A program made the position numbers and the translations under genes. From Corythucha ciliata (taxonomy: Eukaryota; Arthropoda; Insecta; Hemiptera; Tingidae): a stretch of DNA of 64,000 bases. Positions 24,464 to 36,568 of this stretch are shown piece by piece. How positions within the stretch are numbered: position 1 is the first letter of the stretch; each line of letters opens with the position of its first letter. The stretch spans positions 50,511,253 through 50,575,252 of the forward strand of contig CM075939.1 in NCBI GenBank assembly GCA_038030265.1, in the 5' to 3' direction. The notes beneath the pieces are model-generated. The model saw only the letters and a list, made by a program, of their open reading frames with translations, made no database searches and was not told the DNA's origin.

Positions 24464-27400
24464 CTGTAACAAATAAAAACCAAGAAATTCATTAGTCCGA
24501 CTGTTCCTTTTTACCCATATATCGTCTTCCAAAAAGGAAAACGTGGGAAATAAAAGTGATTTAAGTTAAAGGGACTTTCAATTCCAATATCTTTTCAACG
24601 ATAGCGGTTTGAAGGGTTTGAGACAATCCCAACATCTGAAGTTCCTCGGCTCTCACGAGGCCCCAACCCTTTGTCGCCCTCTTCAATTAATCTTTGACCG
24701 CAAACCAATTCTAGCGGAAGTGGCTTTTGAATGAGTGAAAGAGAAACCTATCTCGTTTCACAAACATTCGGGCCTCCCCCTTCGCCTCCAATCGATCTCC
24801 CAGTTTTCATTCATGTTTTTTTTCGCTTTAAAGCGTTCAGCCCTAGGAGGACAGACAGTTTGTAACGGTTCAAAAGACGTTTCGCTCGGTGAAGGATATT
24901 ATGAAAGAATGTAAAAAGCTAGCTGACCTATAAAAAAAAAGGGAGAGAATTGTTTTATGAGTCTCGACAGGCCCACAAAGAATAAACTCCTCGGGGGATT
25001 TGGCGTCTTTTTCAACTCCCCACGGTGGAGAGCAATGCACATTTCCACCGCTCAACTAACATCAGTAGAGGGGTCGAAAAAGTACGCAACGCTCGAGAAA
25101 ATCCGCTCACGAAGCAGCCTCGACAAAGTGATTTTAAGGGTACCGAGAAAAATTCAGGAAGAATTATCAGCAAAGAGGGGAACCTCCGTCGTATACGGAA
25201 CGTCCCAAAAGTTTCTGAGTTCATTCTACGTTGTTGTTTTTCCTCATTCCCATTGCTGATTGACGGGACGCATCAGACGGAGCGGAGGGGGGAGAGGAAG
25301 TTTGGTTTAAGAGTGTGAAGGTACTGTGAGCTACGGTCCCGGCCTGTACGCAACTTTGGAGGGCATTAGCGCCTACTTGGAAGGGTGATGTCGTTGAGTT
25401 CGGCCGATTTCACGGCTAAAAATGGGGCCAAAGAGGCAAAAAAAACAACAAAAAACACTGGATTCAAAGGAAGAACACCTTCAACCGCTCTCTTGATCGA
25501 GAATCCGTTTCAGTTTCTGGATTCCTTGTCAAAAAGGAGCCTGAATTTACGCATTTTTGTCGAATTTAAACCTGACGTGGTTTATGAGCTTCACGGGTAG
25601 TGCTCAATGCACCGGTCCTGGTCATATCACACCTAACGTGGTGGCGTCAGGTCCCATTCAAGGGGGAAAAATTGAAGGTTTTCACGATGCCATTAGATTT
25701 CGGCTGATTTGTTCGGATTCACTCGGGCCAGCGTGTTCCGGCTGCCTCGTAGCTCTTGCTTGAGCCGCATCACATTTATGAGCCAAACGAGTGCTAAATC
25801 TGCTTATAGGCTATTTAGAGTGGCTTAGCTCTCGCAAGTGAAAAAGTGGCTTTAGACTTCAAGGTAAAATTCATGCTTCACTTAAACTGACCAAACTCTT
25901 GAACAGTACGTGGCGGATTTGACGGAAATGGGTTCCTCGGGTGATCTTTTCAGCTTTCCAGAAATAATCAGTGGGAAATTAAATACAGTTGCAAATAATT
26001 CGTTATTTCCCTCGACTGAAATAAACCAAATTTGTATGTTTAATACAACGCTTCTCTGCTGTGTAGTTTTCGAGTGTATACGACTAACAAATCGTCTCAG
26101 CTGTCATAGCAGAATTGAGAAAACGGGTGTTTCCTTTAATGCGCGTCCCCTCCCTTCCTCTCTTAAGCAAAATTCCGGATCCACGCCGCCTTCCTGATGG
26201 AATGATGCCAGAAGAAACGCGAGAGAAGTATAATTTCCCTTTAAACCTTTGAGTAATATGAAAACCCCTTTTAAATAGATTACTTAACCCTCATTTTCAA
26301 AAGGCTGACACACATCAGTGGCTAATTTTCTGTTTAAGATGATCCTAACCGAAGTCCGTTTTTGAGATTTAATCAATTTACACTGCAATCAACTTAAGTT
26401 CATGACGGAAAAGCGGGAAATTTCATTAAAAGTTTGATTCAAATGTACACGGTCGTAAAGACCGGTGAAGGCGTTTTACTTTTAAAAAACGTCCCGTGTA
26501 GCAATCAGTAAATGGAAAAAGAGGGGGTTTTGCAGAATCTACGAAGTTACGGAACTTTGAATCGTTTCTCTAGCTGAGAGCTGTGGACAAAAATTACTCT
26601 CTCCGCGCCGATTCTCGATTCGTGTTTTTTTGTTGAGCCTGTTAAAATGATGTGATCTAATTTAGCGAATGTTTATGTTATTTTGCATTGATTTCGACTC
26701 ACAGTAAATAAGCTTAAACTGACGGAACTCTAATACTTTTCGAAAGAAGCTCAAATTTTTCGAAATGTACGCCAAAAGAAAGGAGAGCTCGTGTTCAAAA
26801 AACAAAAAAAAAAAGTCTCTATAAAGGAAAAGATAAACGCTGACGGAAAAGAAGAAGAAACCTATTATATCAATACTTTATTCCTCTTTTGTGATGATTG
26901 AAGAGTTGTCGGGTGTGTAAAGGATGTTGACGGTGGCGGAAAGGGGAGGGGGGAAGGCACCCGAACAAAAGACCGTCGTGTTTATGCGAGCTGGTCTCTC
27001 GTAAGCAAAATCTTCTTTCAGAAGATCAAAGAGTGGAAAAAGTGGCACAAAATAATAATTGAACCGTTTTGGAGAATCTTAAAGAGAAATGTCTCAACTT
27101 GGTATCTTTTTTACTTGAAACGAATTCTAGAAATTATGATATTGATCTTTCAGTTCAACTAGGTAGAAAGAAGCAGCGTTGTACTTTTCTCGTTAAAATT
27201 TTCATTTTTGTTGTTGTTGAATAGAGAGTTGCAGCTCATTCTTCTTTTGTTATGAACGTCTGGCCCTTATAAGTCGCTCTGATCATTAATTCCACTAGCG
27301 TAAGGCTAGATCACAATGAAAATGTTCATTTCGTAGACAAAACCGCAGAATGACAATTTTCATCGAATAGGTACGTTTTGTAAAGGGGAAGTATTTCGAA

Positions 27401-28724
27401 GAGGGTCATAGCTCTAATCTGTCCATTGTCGGGATTCACTTAATTTAGTTCCCTCCGTTCCCGTGATCTTGATATCCGCGAACTCTCGATCCTTTTTGCG
27501 GAGTCATGGAGAGTGTTGCAATTCCGGTTTTTTATTTCTCCGTTTAGTACAATAGTTTTCTGTTGAGTTTTACCGCTAATTTTCTTTATCAAAACCGCAA
27601 AAAGACTTCACATACATCCGGCCGCGGTCAAGTGCTTTGGTGGAGGAATAAATATTTGCAATGACCACAACGCGTAATCTAGTGTCTCTTACCTGTGGGA
27701 ACTTTACTTTATTTAATTAAAGGGGACAGTGTGTTTGAACTTCGTGTGACTTAACTGTGAAAAGCCGCAGGAAAACAGAATAAATAGCGTTCCACGGAGA
27801 GACGAGAAAATCCTCGTGAAGGCACACTTTGAAGGCATCAGTTCATAGACGTGCATGTGAAGAACTTGTTTTTCCTAAGAAAACGTCAAAAGGATTCACA
27901 AAATCAATAGTTGAGGATTAGACTCCAGAGACCAGGCGTGTATCGTTCGCACCGTTTCTTGGAAAATTTTACGGTGAGTTACACGCGAAACAAATTTCCG
28001 GCAAAAGAATCACAAAAAGAGCCGCGGTTGCTCTCAACTCTTTACTTCACCGACTCCGCTCATCAATATCGATAATGGTAAAGCCCCCTTTCCAACACTC
28101 AAAAAAGCCTTTGCCCTATCCCGCACACTGACTTTCACGTCACTATGAGCCCGAGAGTAAAAAGAGATTGATGAGAGTGATTTGTCTCCTCTTCGATTCA
28201 CCCAAGAGACACCAGTCTTTTAATCCTCCATTTTCGTACGAGGTATGTATGGAAAGCTCGAGGAGTGAATAAATTACAGGCCACCATCTCCCCCCCCCCT
28301 ACAATTTAATAGTAATTTTGTCACCGTCCTTGAAAGTAAAATAAATCGGTTTCAGAACGTTCAAGTTAACTGTAGTCTTCGTCCCTATCAGTTTGAGCGG
28401 CGACAGACCATTACACGAAATTTTACAAAGTCTATTTTCAGATTTATATTTGGGTGAAACCACATAGATTTCCCAATAAGTACCCCAAATCGCGTAATTT
28501 TGGGAGAATCGGAAAAATTCGATCGTAAGAGCTATTGGAATGGGTTCTACCCGTGAGTACGGCGCGGGAGTTTACCGCGGACGGCCGTGTAACTGACAGC
28601 CTTTGACGTCCAAAAATCAATCAACCGTACGAAATTTCGTTTTTGAAGGAGTCAAACCTGCGAAATAAGTTTCTCGAACTTTGGAATTTTGGACGGGGGT
28701 CAACCCCGCAAAATTTGCTTTATA
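24464..28724. other. Start of the 37.4 kb receptor intron, no gene recognised
   Basis: No coding or transposon structure could be supported. The open frames at 24957-25259, 25385-25600 and 25910-26197 match no family I know and have no splice context. There is a C-run near 28291-28300. Confidence 0.5.
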
Positions 28725-29035
28725 CGCTGAGAAAAAAAGTCGGTAAGCTCACTCGGTTAGACTTGAAACTCGGTCGTTTTTACCGTGAAAACGGCTGGCT
28801 TAACCTGACTTTTTTAACATTGTTAATTCGGTAAACACGGTTGAACAGGTAAATATGGTCAACCTAACCGAATTTGATCTAAGATCTGTAGAACCAACCG
28901 TGCAATTTAACATTTTATCCTTGTCTGTCAGTTAATACAGGAATAACCGAGTTGCTCATTCTAATGGACGTTGAACCAACCTACTACCTAACGGTTAAGA
29001 CTACCGAAACTCGGTTAAACAAAGGTCGTGCCGAG
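28725..29035. repeat. AACCGA-rich dispersed repeat
   Basis: Starts near ACGCTGAGAAAAAAAGTCGG and is filled with AACCGA/TCGGTT motifs on both strands. The region at about 47200-47710 has the same motif content and ends with the inverted form (CGATTTTTTTTCTCAGTGTA). The two appear to be members of one DNA-transposon-like family. Full boundaries are not resolved. Confidence 0.5.
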
Positions 29036-29241
29036 TGAAATTGTTTCCCTCATGTCCATTGTCCATCGGTGGTTCAAAGAAGGGTAGGTGTAAGGATAAA
29101 ATTTACCCCCCCCCCACCGCAGCTAGTGGAGCTAATGGAACTGGATCGGGGGGAGTTTACCCCCCACCACTCCATCTTACAGTGAAAGGTCCCAGATCCA
29201 CCCTTGTTTTGTCTTTTTGGTTTGTTCATCTTAGTTAACTT

Positions 29242-29495
29242 GGGGGGTGATTCTGTAACTTGCAAAATTTACTTGTCGTAAAATGGATGAAGGGCGAGGG
29301 AAGGTACCTCGGTACCATGGTTTTTACGATACCTAGTGAATTAAACTGCGGAATTTTCACGCGAGAATGTGTGGTCTCGAAGAAAAAATGATGAATTCTT
29401 GACAAATGCGTGGAAAATCCAAGGCAACGGGGTACACCTCTCCCCCTTCTTTCCAGTTACGAAACGTAAATTTTGCGAGTTACAGAATCACCCCC
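29242..29495. mobile_element. MITE with ~38 bp terminal inverted repeats
   Basis: The left end GGGGGTGATTCTGTAACT and the right end are near-perfect inverted repeats over about 38 bp (continuing YGCAAAATTTAC). The element is about 253 bp with no coding capacity. A possible 3 bp duplication (TTG) flanks it, but G-run slippage makes that uncertain. Confidence 0.75.
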
Positions 29496-30302
29496 TTGAT
29501 TCATCCGTATCACCACTGAATCCATGACACGATCACGCGGTAATAAATACCAATGATGGGCACACACAAAAAATAACGGTTGGGGAATTGGGGAGTAGAT
29601 GTGGATCACAACATTAGACAAAGATGAGCGGAGGGGCACTGGACAGGAGGCAAGCCTCGAGCTGCTTGCGAAGCAGAAAAAAGAAAAGAAATAGCGCCCC
29701 GCAGCATGCTCAAGCTGACCAAGTCCCAACCTTGAAAGTCGGCTAGCTTCACAGAACACGGTCAGCATCAACCGTGTAGCAACTCCCTCCACCTAACAAC
29801 CTCCTCCGAGGCTCCAACAAAGCATAATTAGGAACTTGCATGGGTCGGAATTTCTAGGGAGAAATTTTTTTTTGGCTAGGTAGAACCTAAAAATGAACTT
29901 GTCGCAACAAAGTGCTCTCAAAATTGTGCCAATAATTATTAAATTGGTCATAAAAATTCATTAATTTTCGCACTCGGCACAACGCCTTGTGATTGGCTGA
30001 GTGTCAGTGACGTCACTTAGTTCAACTTTTTTCGAGTGACTGTTATTGGTATGGAGATTCATAGTTTCATACTCATTTTCTTTCGTTATTTTAAAATAAT
30101 TTTACACATTAAAATGTAATTAAATTGTCCGTCTGAACTTACAGAAACTGGGCTCCGCAGAATAGGTATACTTATAATCTCTTATCAAATTACCATTTCC
30201 TTCTTTTTGCCTTAGTCATCACTTTACGATTGCTGTTCCAAGTCCTATCTTATCTTACTATTGCTATTACTTTTATTCATTTGCTTTGAGACGTAATAAA
30301 AT

Positions 30303-30540
30303 ATGTACAAATACTTCTTCGTGCCTCAATGCAACAGCACAACTTTAAAAACTCCGGAAAGACTATTATAACGGTGCCTATGAATAACACAGCTCCGCCG
30401 AAGTGGTTCAAAGCATGCAGGCGAGAACAACATGGTCCGGTTCTATCAATCTACAAGGTTCTTCTGATGTGAAGACTACTTTGACGTGAGTAAATTCAAT
30501 TACGATATAATCATAGAGGTCGGAAGCCTTCAGTGGCTTC
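30303..30540 (+). pseudogene. THAP-domain zinc finger, degenerate
   Basis: From ATG 30303 the translation reads KYFFVPQCNSTTLKTPERL, then a stop. After a frame change it continues KWFKACRREQHGPVLS, then after another shift TRFF-stop-CEDYFDVSKFNYD. This order matches the DNA-binding THAP finger of transposon-derived proteins (VPxC start, central KWxxACRR, closing CEDxF). The first Cys of the C2CH set is replaced by Phe, and at least two stops or frameshifts break it. Further fragments of the same old gene may run to about 31400. The source may be a DNA transposon or a domesticated gene; I cannot tell which. Confidence 0.55.
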
Positions 30541-31602
30541 ATTAGTTAGTTTCTTCTTGTTTTCTGGCTCTTCCTTTCTGAATGCGAAGGATGAAGTCAG
30601 GATAACATTGCTCCGTTTCTTGATTCCTATAAGTCATTGAAACATTTTTCAGCTTGAAAATGACGTTGGTAACTTGATGTACCTGAGGACGTTTTCACCT
30701 ACTTCGAGGACTCGCATACGCGAAGCCGGGTGTTGTACCCTCTCGATTTGAGTACCAACGGTCTCGACTGACGGGTAAGCATTGTGGAAGCACCAATAGA
30801 TTTGTTTGGTCACATGATAGTACTACATATTAAGCGTCTCTGCTCTTTCAAAGAGTAAGTCAAACAGTAGAGAGGAAAAAACTATTATTCACCGTACAAC
30901 TAGTCTGAGAGCCTCCATAAATCACGCCCTACAAACTATTCTAATGGACTATTAGGCGTTTTCCATTGCAGGAAAAGTGTAGCACGAACAGCATTTCATT
31001 GGAATTTCTGAAAATAATAAATGAAAACAACTGTCAATGCTGCACTTTTCCTTCACTAAAGACCGACGGCATGCCGAAAACCACTTTTTCAACTTTTCTG
31101 AGGTTTTACATCAAGAATGATAAGTCAGCTCGGACTCGATTTTTTTCACGATCACCATACTTCCATTCCTGTAGGAAACATGGAAGTACAAAACAATGGA
31201 ACACACCTATATTCTTACTCTTGCAAATTTGGAAGCGTTTTCGAAGAACAGAGCGTACACATTATTTCCTTACTTTTTAGGCAACAAGAAGACAAGAACT
31301 GCATCTGTTAAGGAGAAGTTGAAAAGGAAAGATATCGTAAACGATCTGCTGGAAACTCAAAGATGTGGACTTAGTTTTTATTTCATTCTTCATTACATTT
31401 TTAGGAATCTTTCGCCGCTAAAACAAGCATCCTCGTGTTACGCGAGAGCAAGTGAGGCTCGTTATGTTTATTATACAAAAATACATACAATCCTCAATTT
31501 TCACCTTTCTACGATCAACCATTATTTTTTAATAGCCATTTTAGTAATTTAATCATTTGTTTTCTCCGGTCGAAAACTGACCAATGTTTTGTAGAGTGAG
31601 CA

Positions 31603-33175
31603 ATGCCAAGAAAACGCAAAGGGGCTGATTTGAGCCGCAGTACAAGTAAAGCTCGAAACTTGCGAAATAGCAGATCCGAAAGAACAGAAGGACAAATCCA
31701 GCAACAAAATACTGATGCACGTGTCAGAATGGCGCAATTGCATCAAGAAGAGCCAGAAGATACACGAGCTGAACGCAATGAAGTCAGAAGATTAGAACAA
31801 CGACAATCACGCCGTTTCACAGTCAATAGACGAATAAAAAATGATCAACAACGACAACAGGTATATCGAGCATTTATATCTGATTCATTCCTGCGTCTAG
31901 CATTTCAGTATGAGCCCGATATTGAATATTATGCTCATTCAAAAGTGGTAATTGGTGCTATGGACAAGGAATGTCCGCATTGTCATGCTCTGAAATTCAA
32001 AAATGAACCAACTGGGATGTGTTGCGCGTCAGGAAAAGTGCAACTACCTGAAATTGAAACACCACCTGAACCATTGAACGGCTTACTTATCGGCACGGAT
32101 CCAGATTCTAACGTGTTCCTTAAGTCAATTCGAAGATTCAATTCATGCTTTCAAATGACATCGTTCGGAGCAACAGAAATAGTTCGAAATACTAATGCAA
32201 ATGGTCAACAATTCAATTCTACATTCAAAATCAGAGGCCAAGTTTATCATAAAATGGGCTCACTGCTGCCAATGCCAAACGAACCACATAAATTCTTACA
32301 AATCTACTTTATGGGCGGCGAGGATTCCGGAAGCGCACTTGCCAATCGCATGAATGTACGTTGTGATTATAATAACCTTGATTCATTTTATGCCAGGCGC
32401 ATCGTCAGCGAGCTAGATGCTCTTTTGAACGAGCACAACGAGTTGTTGAAAATATTCAAATCACATATGCACCAATTACAAAGCGATAATCACGCTATCG
32501 TCATTAATCCTGATAAAACACCAGCTGGAGAGCATATTCGTAGATTCAATGCACCCGTTGTTGATGATGTTGCTGGAATCATGGTTGGCGATTGTACAGC
32601 TGCACGAGAAATTGTGATTCGTAGAAGAAATAATAATCTTCAGTTCATTGCTGACACACATCGTTCATATGACGCTTTCCAATATCCGCTAATATTCTGG
32701 AAGGGACAAGACGGATATTGCATAAACATAAAACAACGAGATCCCGTATCAGGTACTTCATTGATTATTAATTTGATTTTTGAACGTAATAAATTTAAAT
32801 TAATTTTTATGAACAAATATTACAGGAGCTGAAACAAACAAGAACGTTAGTTCAAAGGATTATTATGCGTACCGACTAATGATTAGACGTGGCCTGGACA
32901 ACGTCATTTTACGATGTCGTGAGCTTTGTCAACAATTCATGGTCGACATGTACGCAAAGATTGAGAGCGAACGACTACGATACTTACGATATAATCAACA
33001 AAAGCTGCGCGTGGAAGAGTACATTCATTTGCGAGACGCTATCAACAACAACGCCGACGTCGCCGAAATCGGTAACCATGTCATTTTACCATCATCGTAC
33101 GTAGGCAGTCCACGTCATATGCAAGAATATATACAGGATGCTCTGACTTTCGTGCGCGAATATGGACGACCATGT
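31603..33175 (+). CDS. Helitron Rep/helicase, N-terminal part (two exons)
   Basis: Helitron transposases join a HUH-type Rep nuclease to a PIF1-like helicase. This part carries the N-terminal domain. A basic start (MPRKRKGADLS) could direct nuclear import. It is followed by a zinc-finger-like segment (CPHCHALKF ... CCASGKV) and the Helitron_like_N region (FNSCFQMTSFGA, YHKMGSLLP, YARRIV, DYYAYRLMIR). A 73 bp intron (32753-32825, GTACTT ... ATTACAG) splits a Gly codon, and the frame reopens exactly across it. The coding sequence runs to EYGRPC at 33175, where the insertion begins. It resumes in the same frame at 41273 with LFITFTCNPKWPEI, so only the insertion separates the halves. Confidence 0.88.
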
Positions 33176-33281
33176 ACGTGTGTGAAGCTAGCCCCCTTTT
33201 ACACTCTTTCAGGGGGTAAAATACTAACCCGCATGACAGGAATCGCACTTGAGTCTAGGTACAGCCAATAGAGAAGCTAAC
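33176..33281. repeat. Orphan partial terminus of the Foldback-type element
   Basis: This 106 bp copy of the element's outer end starts ACGTGTGTGAAGCTAGCCCC and stops at GAGAAGCTAAC. The same sequence begins the full left arm at 34355 and, inverted, ends the right arm at 41263. It stands next to the left 9 bp duplication CGACCATGT (33167-33175) and then abuts reversed Helitron sequence at 33282. Confidence 0.9.
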
Positions 33282-34354
33282 AGACACGCAGCAACTGGTG
33301 AGCCTTGCTTGCGGGGCATCCATGTTTTTGTTTGATTCCATGTGAAATAGCGTGGTACTTGTGAATAGAGTAATGTTCGTGCAAAGGCACCAAAATCATC
33401 CGCACGATTACACAATTCAAAAAATGCAGTGAGTGTAGTTTTAGGTGGATTTATTGCACGATCAATCGCTGTCTCGTTCGTGAAAAATACACGCTGACCG
33501 TTTTCAAGATGGATGGCTAACTGAACAACTGCTGGATCCCGTTCATGAATTGGAAAACCAAAGATACGCCAAGCAGCTTCATTGGAGCTGATGTACCGAC
33601 CAATTTGGTAGAGCTTTATTTCATCGTTTTTATTCACTGGAGGAGCATTCACGTTAATATTTTCCACCCTAAACACAGCCATATCACTGCCTTTATGGAC
33701 ATACTTGCAAATATATTTGATGCTTTTCACAGAACTGCAGAACTCAACATTAATATGAGCATTATATGTCTTGCTCAGCAGAGGCGAATATGGCACCACC
33801 CAACAATTGTCAATATCAATGTCTGCGTTGATGATATTTTTAATAAATGACTGTCCGCCATTTTCAGGATTTCTTCGACGATATATTGGGTATCCGTCGA
33901 CATTTGTGACCGTATCATTGGTAAAATCTTTAGGGAAATTTTTAGTACATTTTCCATCAGCCATGCAAGGCGATGAACTATTAAGAGTACCACATGGACC
34001 ATGAATCATGTTTGTTGTAACAATATCGAACAGCAGTTGGTCAGTGGATGGATCTGGAATTTCCGCAGAAATGATACTATCGATTTCTTCAGGACGGATT
34101 TTGTCGATGAACCAAACCAAAATGTGTGCATGAGGTAATCCTCGTTTTTGCCACTCAACCGAATACATCCAGCAACGTGTGGGACCAAAGACATGTGATT
34201 TAGTAATAAAACTTATTAAAGACTTCAACTTTTGTATGAAACCCACACGTGCTGTAATGTCATGGCGATGTATTGCATTTTGGCCAGGCAGTAGCAAAGA
34301 TGTAATCTCTGGCCATTTTGGATTACATGTGAACGTGATAAATAAACGTGGTCG
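33282..34354 (-). pseudogene. Inverted duplicate of a Helitron Rep segment
   Basis: About 1.07 kb that is the reverse complement of 41264-42335, with only a few differences. Its minus-strand frame carries the Rep nuclease block including the HUH motif (GLPHAHILVWF) and the region with the catalytic tyrosines (YICKYVHKG). The copy ends at the QGSPVAAC codons, has no helicase and faces away from the rest of the Helitron, so it cannot make a complete product. One visible change is ARVGFIQKLK versus ARVFRQKLK in the other copy. High similarity means a recent event, ongoing conversion, or an assembly fold-back. Confidence 0.9.
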
Positions 34355-34854
34355 ACGTGTGTGAAGCTAGCCCCCTTTTACACTCTTTCAGGGGGTAAAA
34401 TACTAACCCGCATGACAGGAATCGCACTTGAGTCTAGGTACAGCCAATAGAGAAGCTAACAAAATCAAAAAATTCAGAACATCAGTCTACCGCCAGCAAA
34501 AACAGAAGCTAACAAAATTGAATTTAAAAATTGCCACATTAGGACGCCATTACCCTTTACATTAGAGTCATAAAACCAATGTCTGACTCGACAGCAGCAC
34601 ACAGGTACATGAAAAATGTTAATTACATTGAAAAACCATTATTAGCAAGCATTAAATACCACACCTGTCACGAACAACCTGTACACTGTACACTACATTC
34701 ATGCCATGCGGGTCAGTATAACGAGGCGATACCGCCCCCAAGTAACCACCACCATGTTAGCATAAGAACAATTCGGAATGAAATAACGAACAGAGGATGA
34801 GGTACAACATGGCATAAGTAAAAAATAGGACAAACTCCCCCCCCCCCCGCCAGA

Positions 34855-36568
34855 GAGAACGGCGAGCCGATTACTGTGGGTACGCGGGGGGCAGGCATGC
34901 CACCCCTTGAACGAGTACGAAGGACAAATACGAATAAATTCAAAAAATTCACAGACGTTGGTATAAGGGTAGGGAACAAGTTGGAATAGGTGAGAAAAGT
35001 GGGCGGGTGGCATATAAGAGAACGGCGAGCCGATTACTGTGGGTACGCGGGGGGCAGGCATGCCACCCCTCGAACGAGTACGAAGGACAAATACGAATAA
35101 ATTCAAAAAATTCACAGACGTTGGTATAAGGGTAGGGAACAAGTTGGAATAGGTGAGAAAAGTGGGCGGGTGGCATATAAGAGAACGGCGAGCCGATTAC
35201 TGTGGGTACGCTGGGGCAGGCATGCCACCCCTGAACGAGTACGAAGGACAAATACGAATAAATTCAAAAAATTCACAGACGTTGGTATAAGGGTAGGGAA
35301 CAAGGTGAAATAGGTGAGAAAAGTGGGCGGGTGGCATATAAGAGAACGGCGAGCCGATTACTGAGGGTACGCTGGGGGCAGGCATGCCGCCCCCGAACGA
35401 GTACGACGGACAAATACGAATAAATTCAAAAAATTCACAGACGTTGGTATAAGGGTAGGGAACAAGGTGAAATAGGTGAGAAAAGTGGGCGGGTGGCATA
35501 TAAGAGAACGGCGAGCCGATTACTGAGGGTACGCTGGAGATAGCATGCCGCCCCCGAAACGAGTGTGACGGACAAATACGAATAAATTCAAAAAATTCAC
35601 AGACGTTGGTGTAAGGGTAGGGAACAAGGTGAAATAGGTGAGAAAAGTGGGCGGGTGGCATATAAGAGAACGGCGAGCCGATTACTGTGGGTACGCGGGG
35701 GGCAGGCATGCCACCCCTTGAACGAGTACGAAGGACAAATACGAATAAATTCAAAAAATTCACAGACGTTGGTATAAGGGTAGGGAACAAGGTGAAATAG
35801 GTGAGAAAAGTGGGCGGGTGGCATATAAGAGAACGGCGAGCCGATTACTGAGGGTACGCTGGAGATAGCATGCCGCCCCCGAAACGAGTGTGACGGACAA
35901 ATACGAATAAATTCAAAAAATTCACAGACGTTGGTATAAGGGTAGGGAACAAGGTGAAATAGGTGAGAAAAGTGGGCGGGTGGCATATAAGAGAACGGCG
36001 AGCCGATTACTGAGGGTACGCTGGAGATAGCATGCCGCCCCCGAAACGAGTGTGACGGACAAATACGAATAAATTCAAAAAATTCACAGACGTTGGTATA
36101 AGGGTAGGGAACAAGGTGAAATAGGTGAGAAAAGTGGGCGGGTGGCATATAAGAGAACGGCGAGCCGATTACTGAGGGTACGCTGGAGATAGCATGCCGC
36201 CCCCGAAACGAGTGTGACGGACAAATACGAATAAATTCAAAAAATTCACAGACGTTGGTATAAGGGTAGGGAACAAGGTGAAATAGGTGAGAAAAGTGGG
36301 CGGGTGGCATATAAGAGAACGGCGAGCCGATTACTGAGGGTACGCTGGAGATAGCATGCCGCCCCCTGAACGAGTGTGACGGACAAATACGAATAAATTC
36401 AAAAAATTCACAGACGTTGGTGTAAGGGTAGGGAACAAGGTGAATAGGTGAGAAAAGTGGGCGGGTGGCATATAAGAGAACGGCGAGCCGATTACTGAGG
36501 GTACGCTGGAGATAGCATGCCGCCCCCGAAACGAGTGTGACGGACAAATACGAATAAATTCAAAAAAT
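34855..36568 (-). repeat. Left ~162 bp tandem array (about 10.6 copies)
   Basis: Monomers begin at about 34855, 35018, 35181, 35342, 35504 and 35666, then continue at the same spacing (161-163 bp). Each includes GAGAACGGCGAGCCGATTAC, a variable ~50 bp block, then AATTCAAAAAATTCACAGAC. Two main variants of the block alternate: GGGGGGCAGGCATGCCACCC with GAACGAGTACGAAGG, and CTGGAGATAGCATGCCGCCC with GAGTGTGACGG. A third mixed form occurs near 35360. Because the period is often a multiple of three, long open frames run through the array; they are not genes. Confidence 0.95.

Noticed and set aside
24957..25318. Overlapping frames of 97-100 residues
   Set aside because: Several frames are open on both strands with no recognisable motif; most likely chance.
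33545..34004. Plus-strand frames opposite the inverted Helitron copy, and their mirror at 41611-42070
   Set aside because: Antisense shadows of the Helitron Rep coding sequence.
35597..36547. Long minus-strand frame of 316 residues (and similar frames at 38585-39286 and 39341-40021)
   Set aside because: It is a read-through of the ~162 bp tandem array, whose period is close to a multiple of three. Several frames stay open at once and the same text occurs in both arms; there are no domain features.
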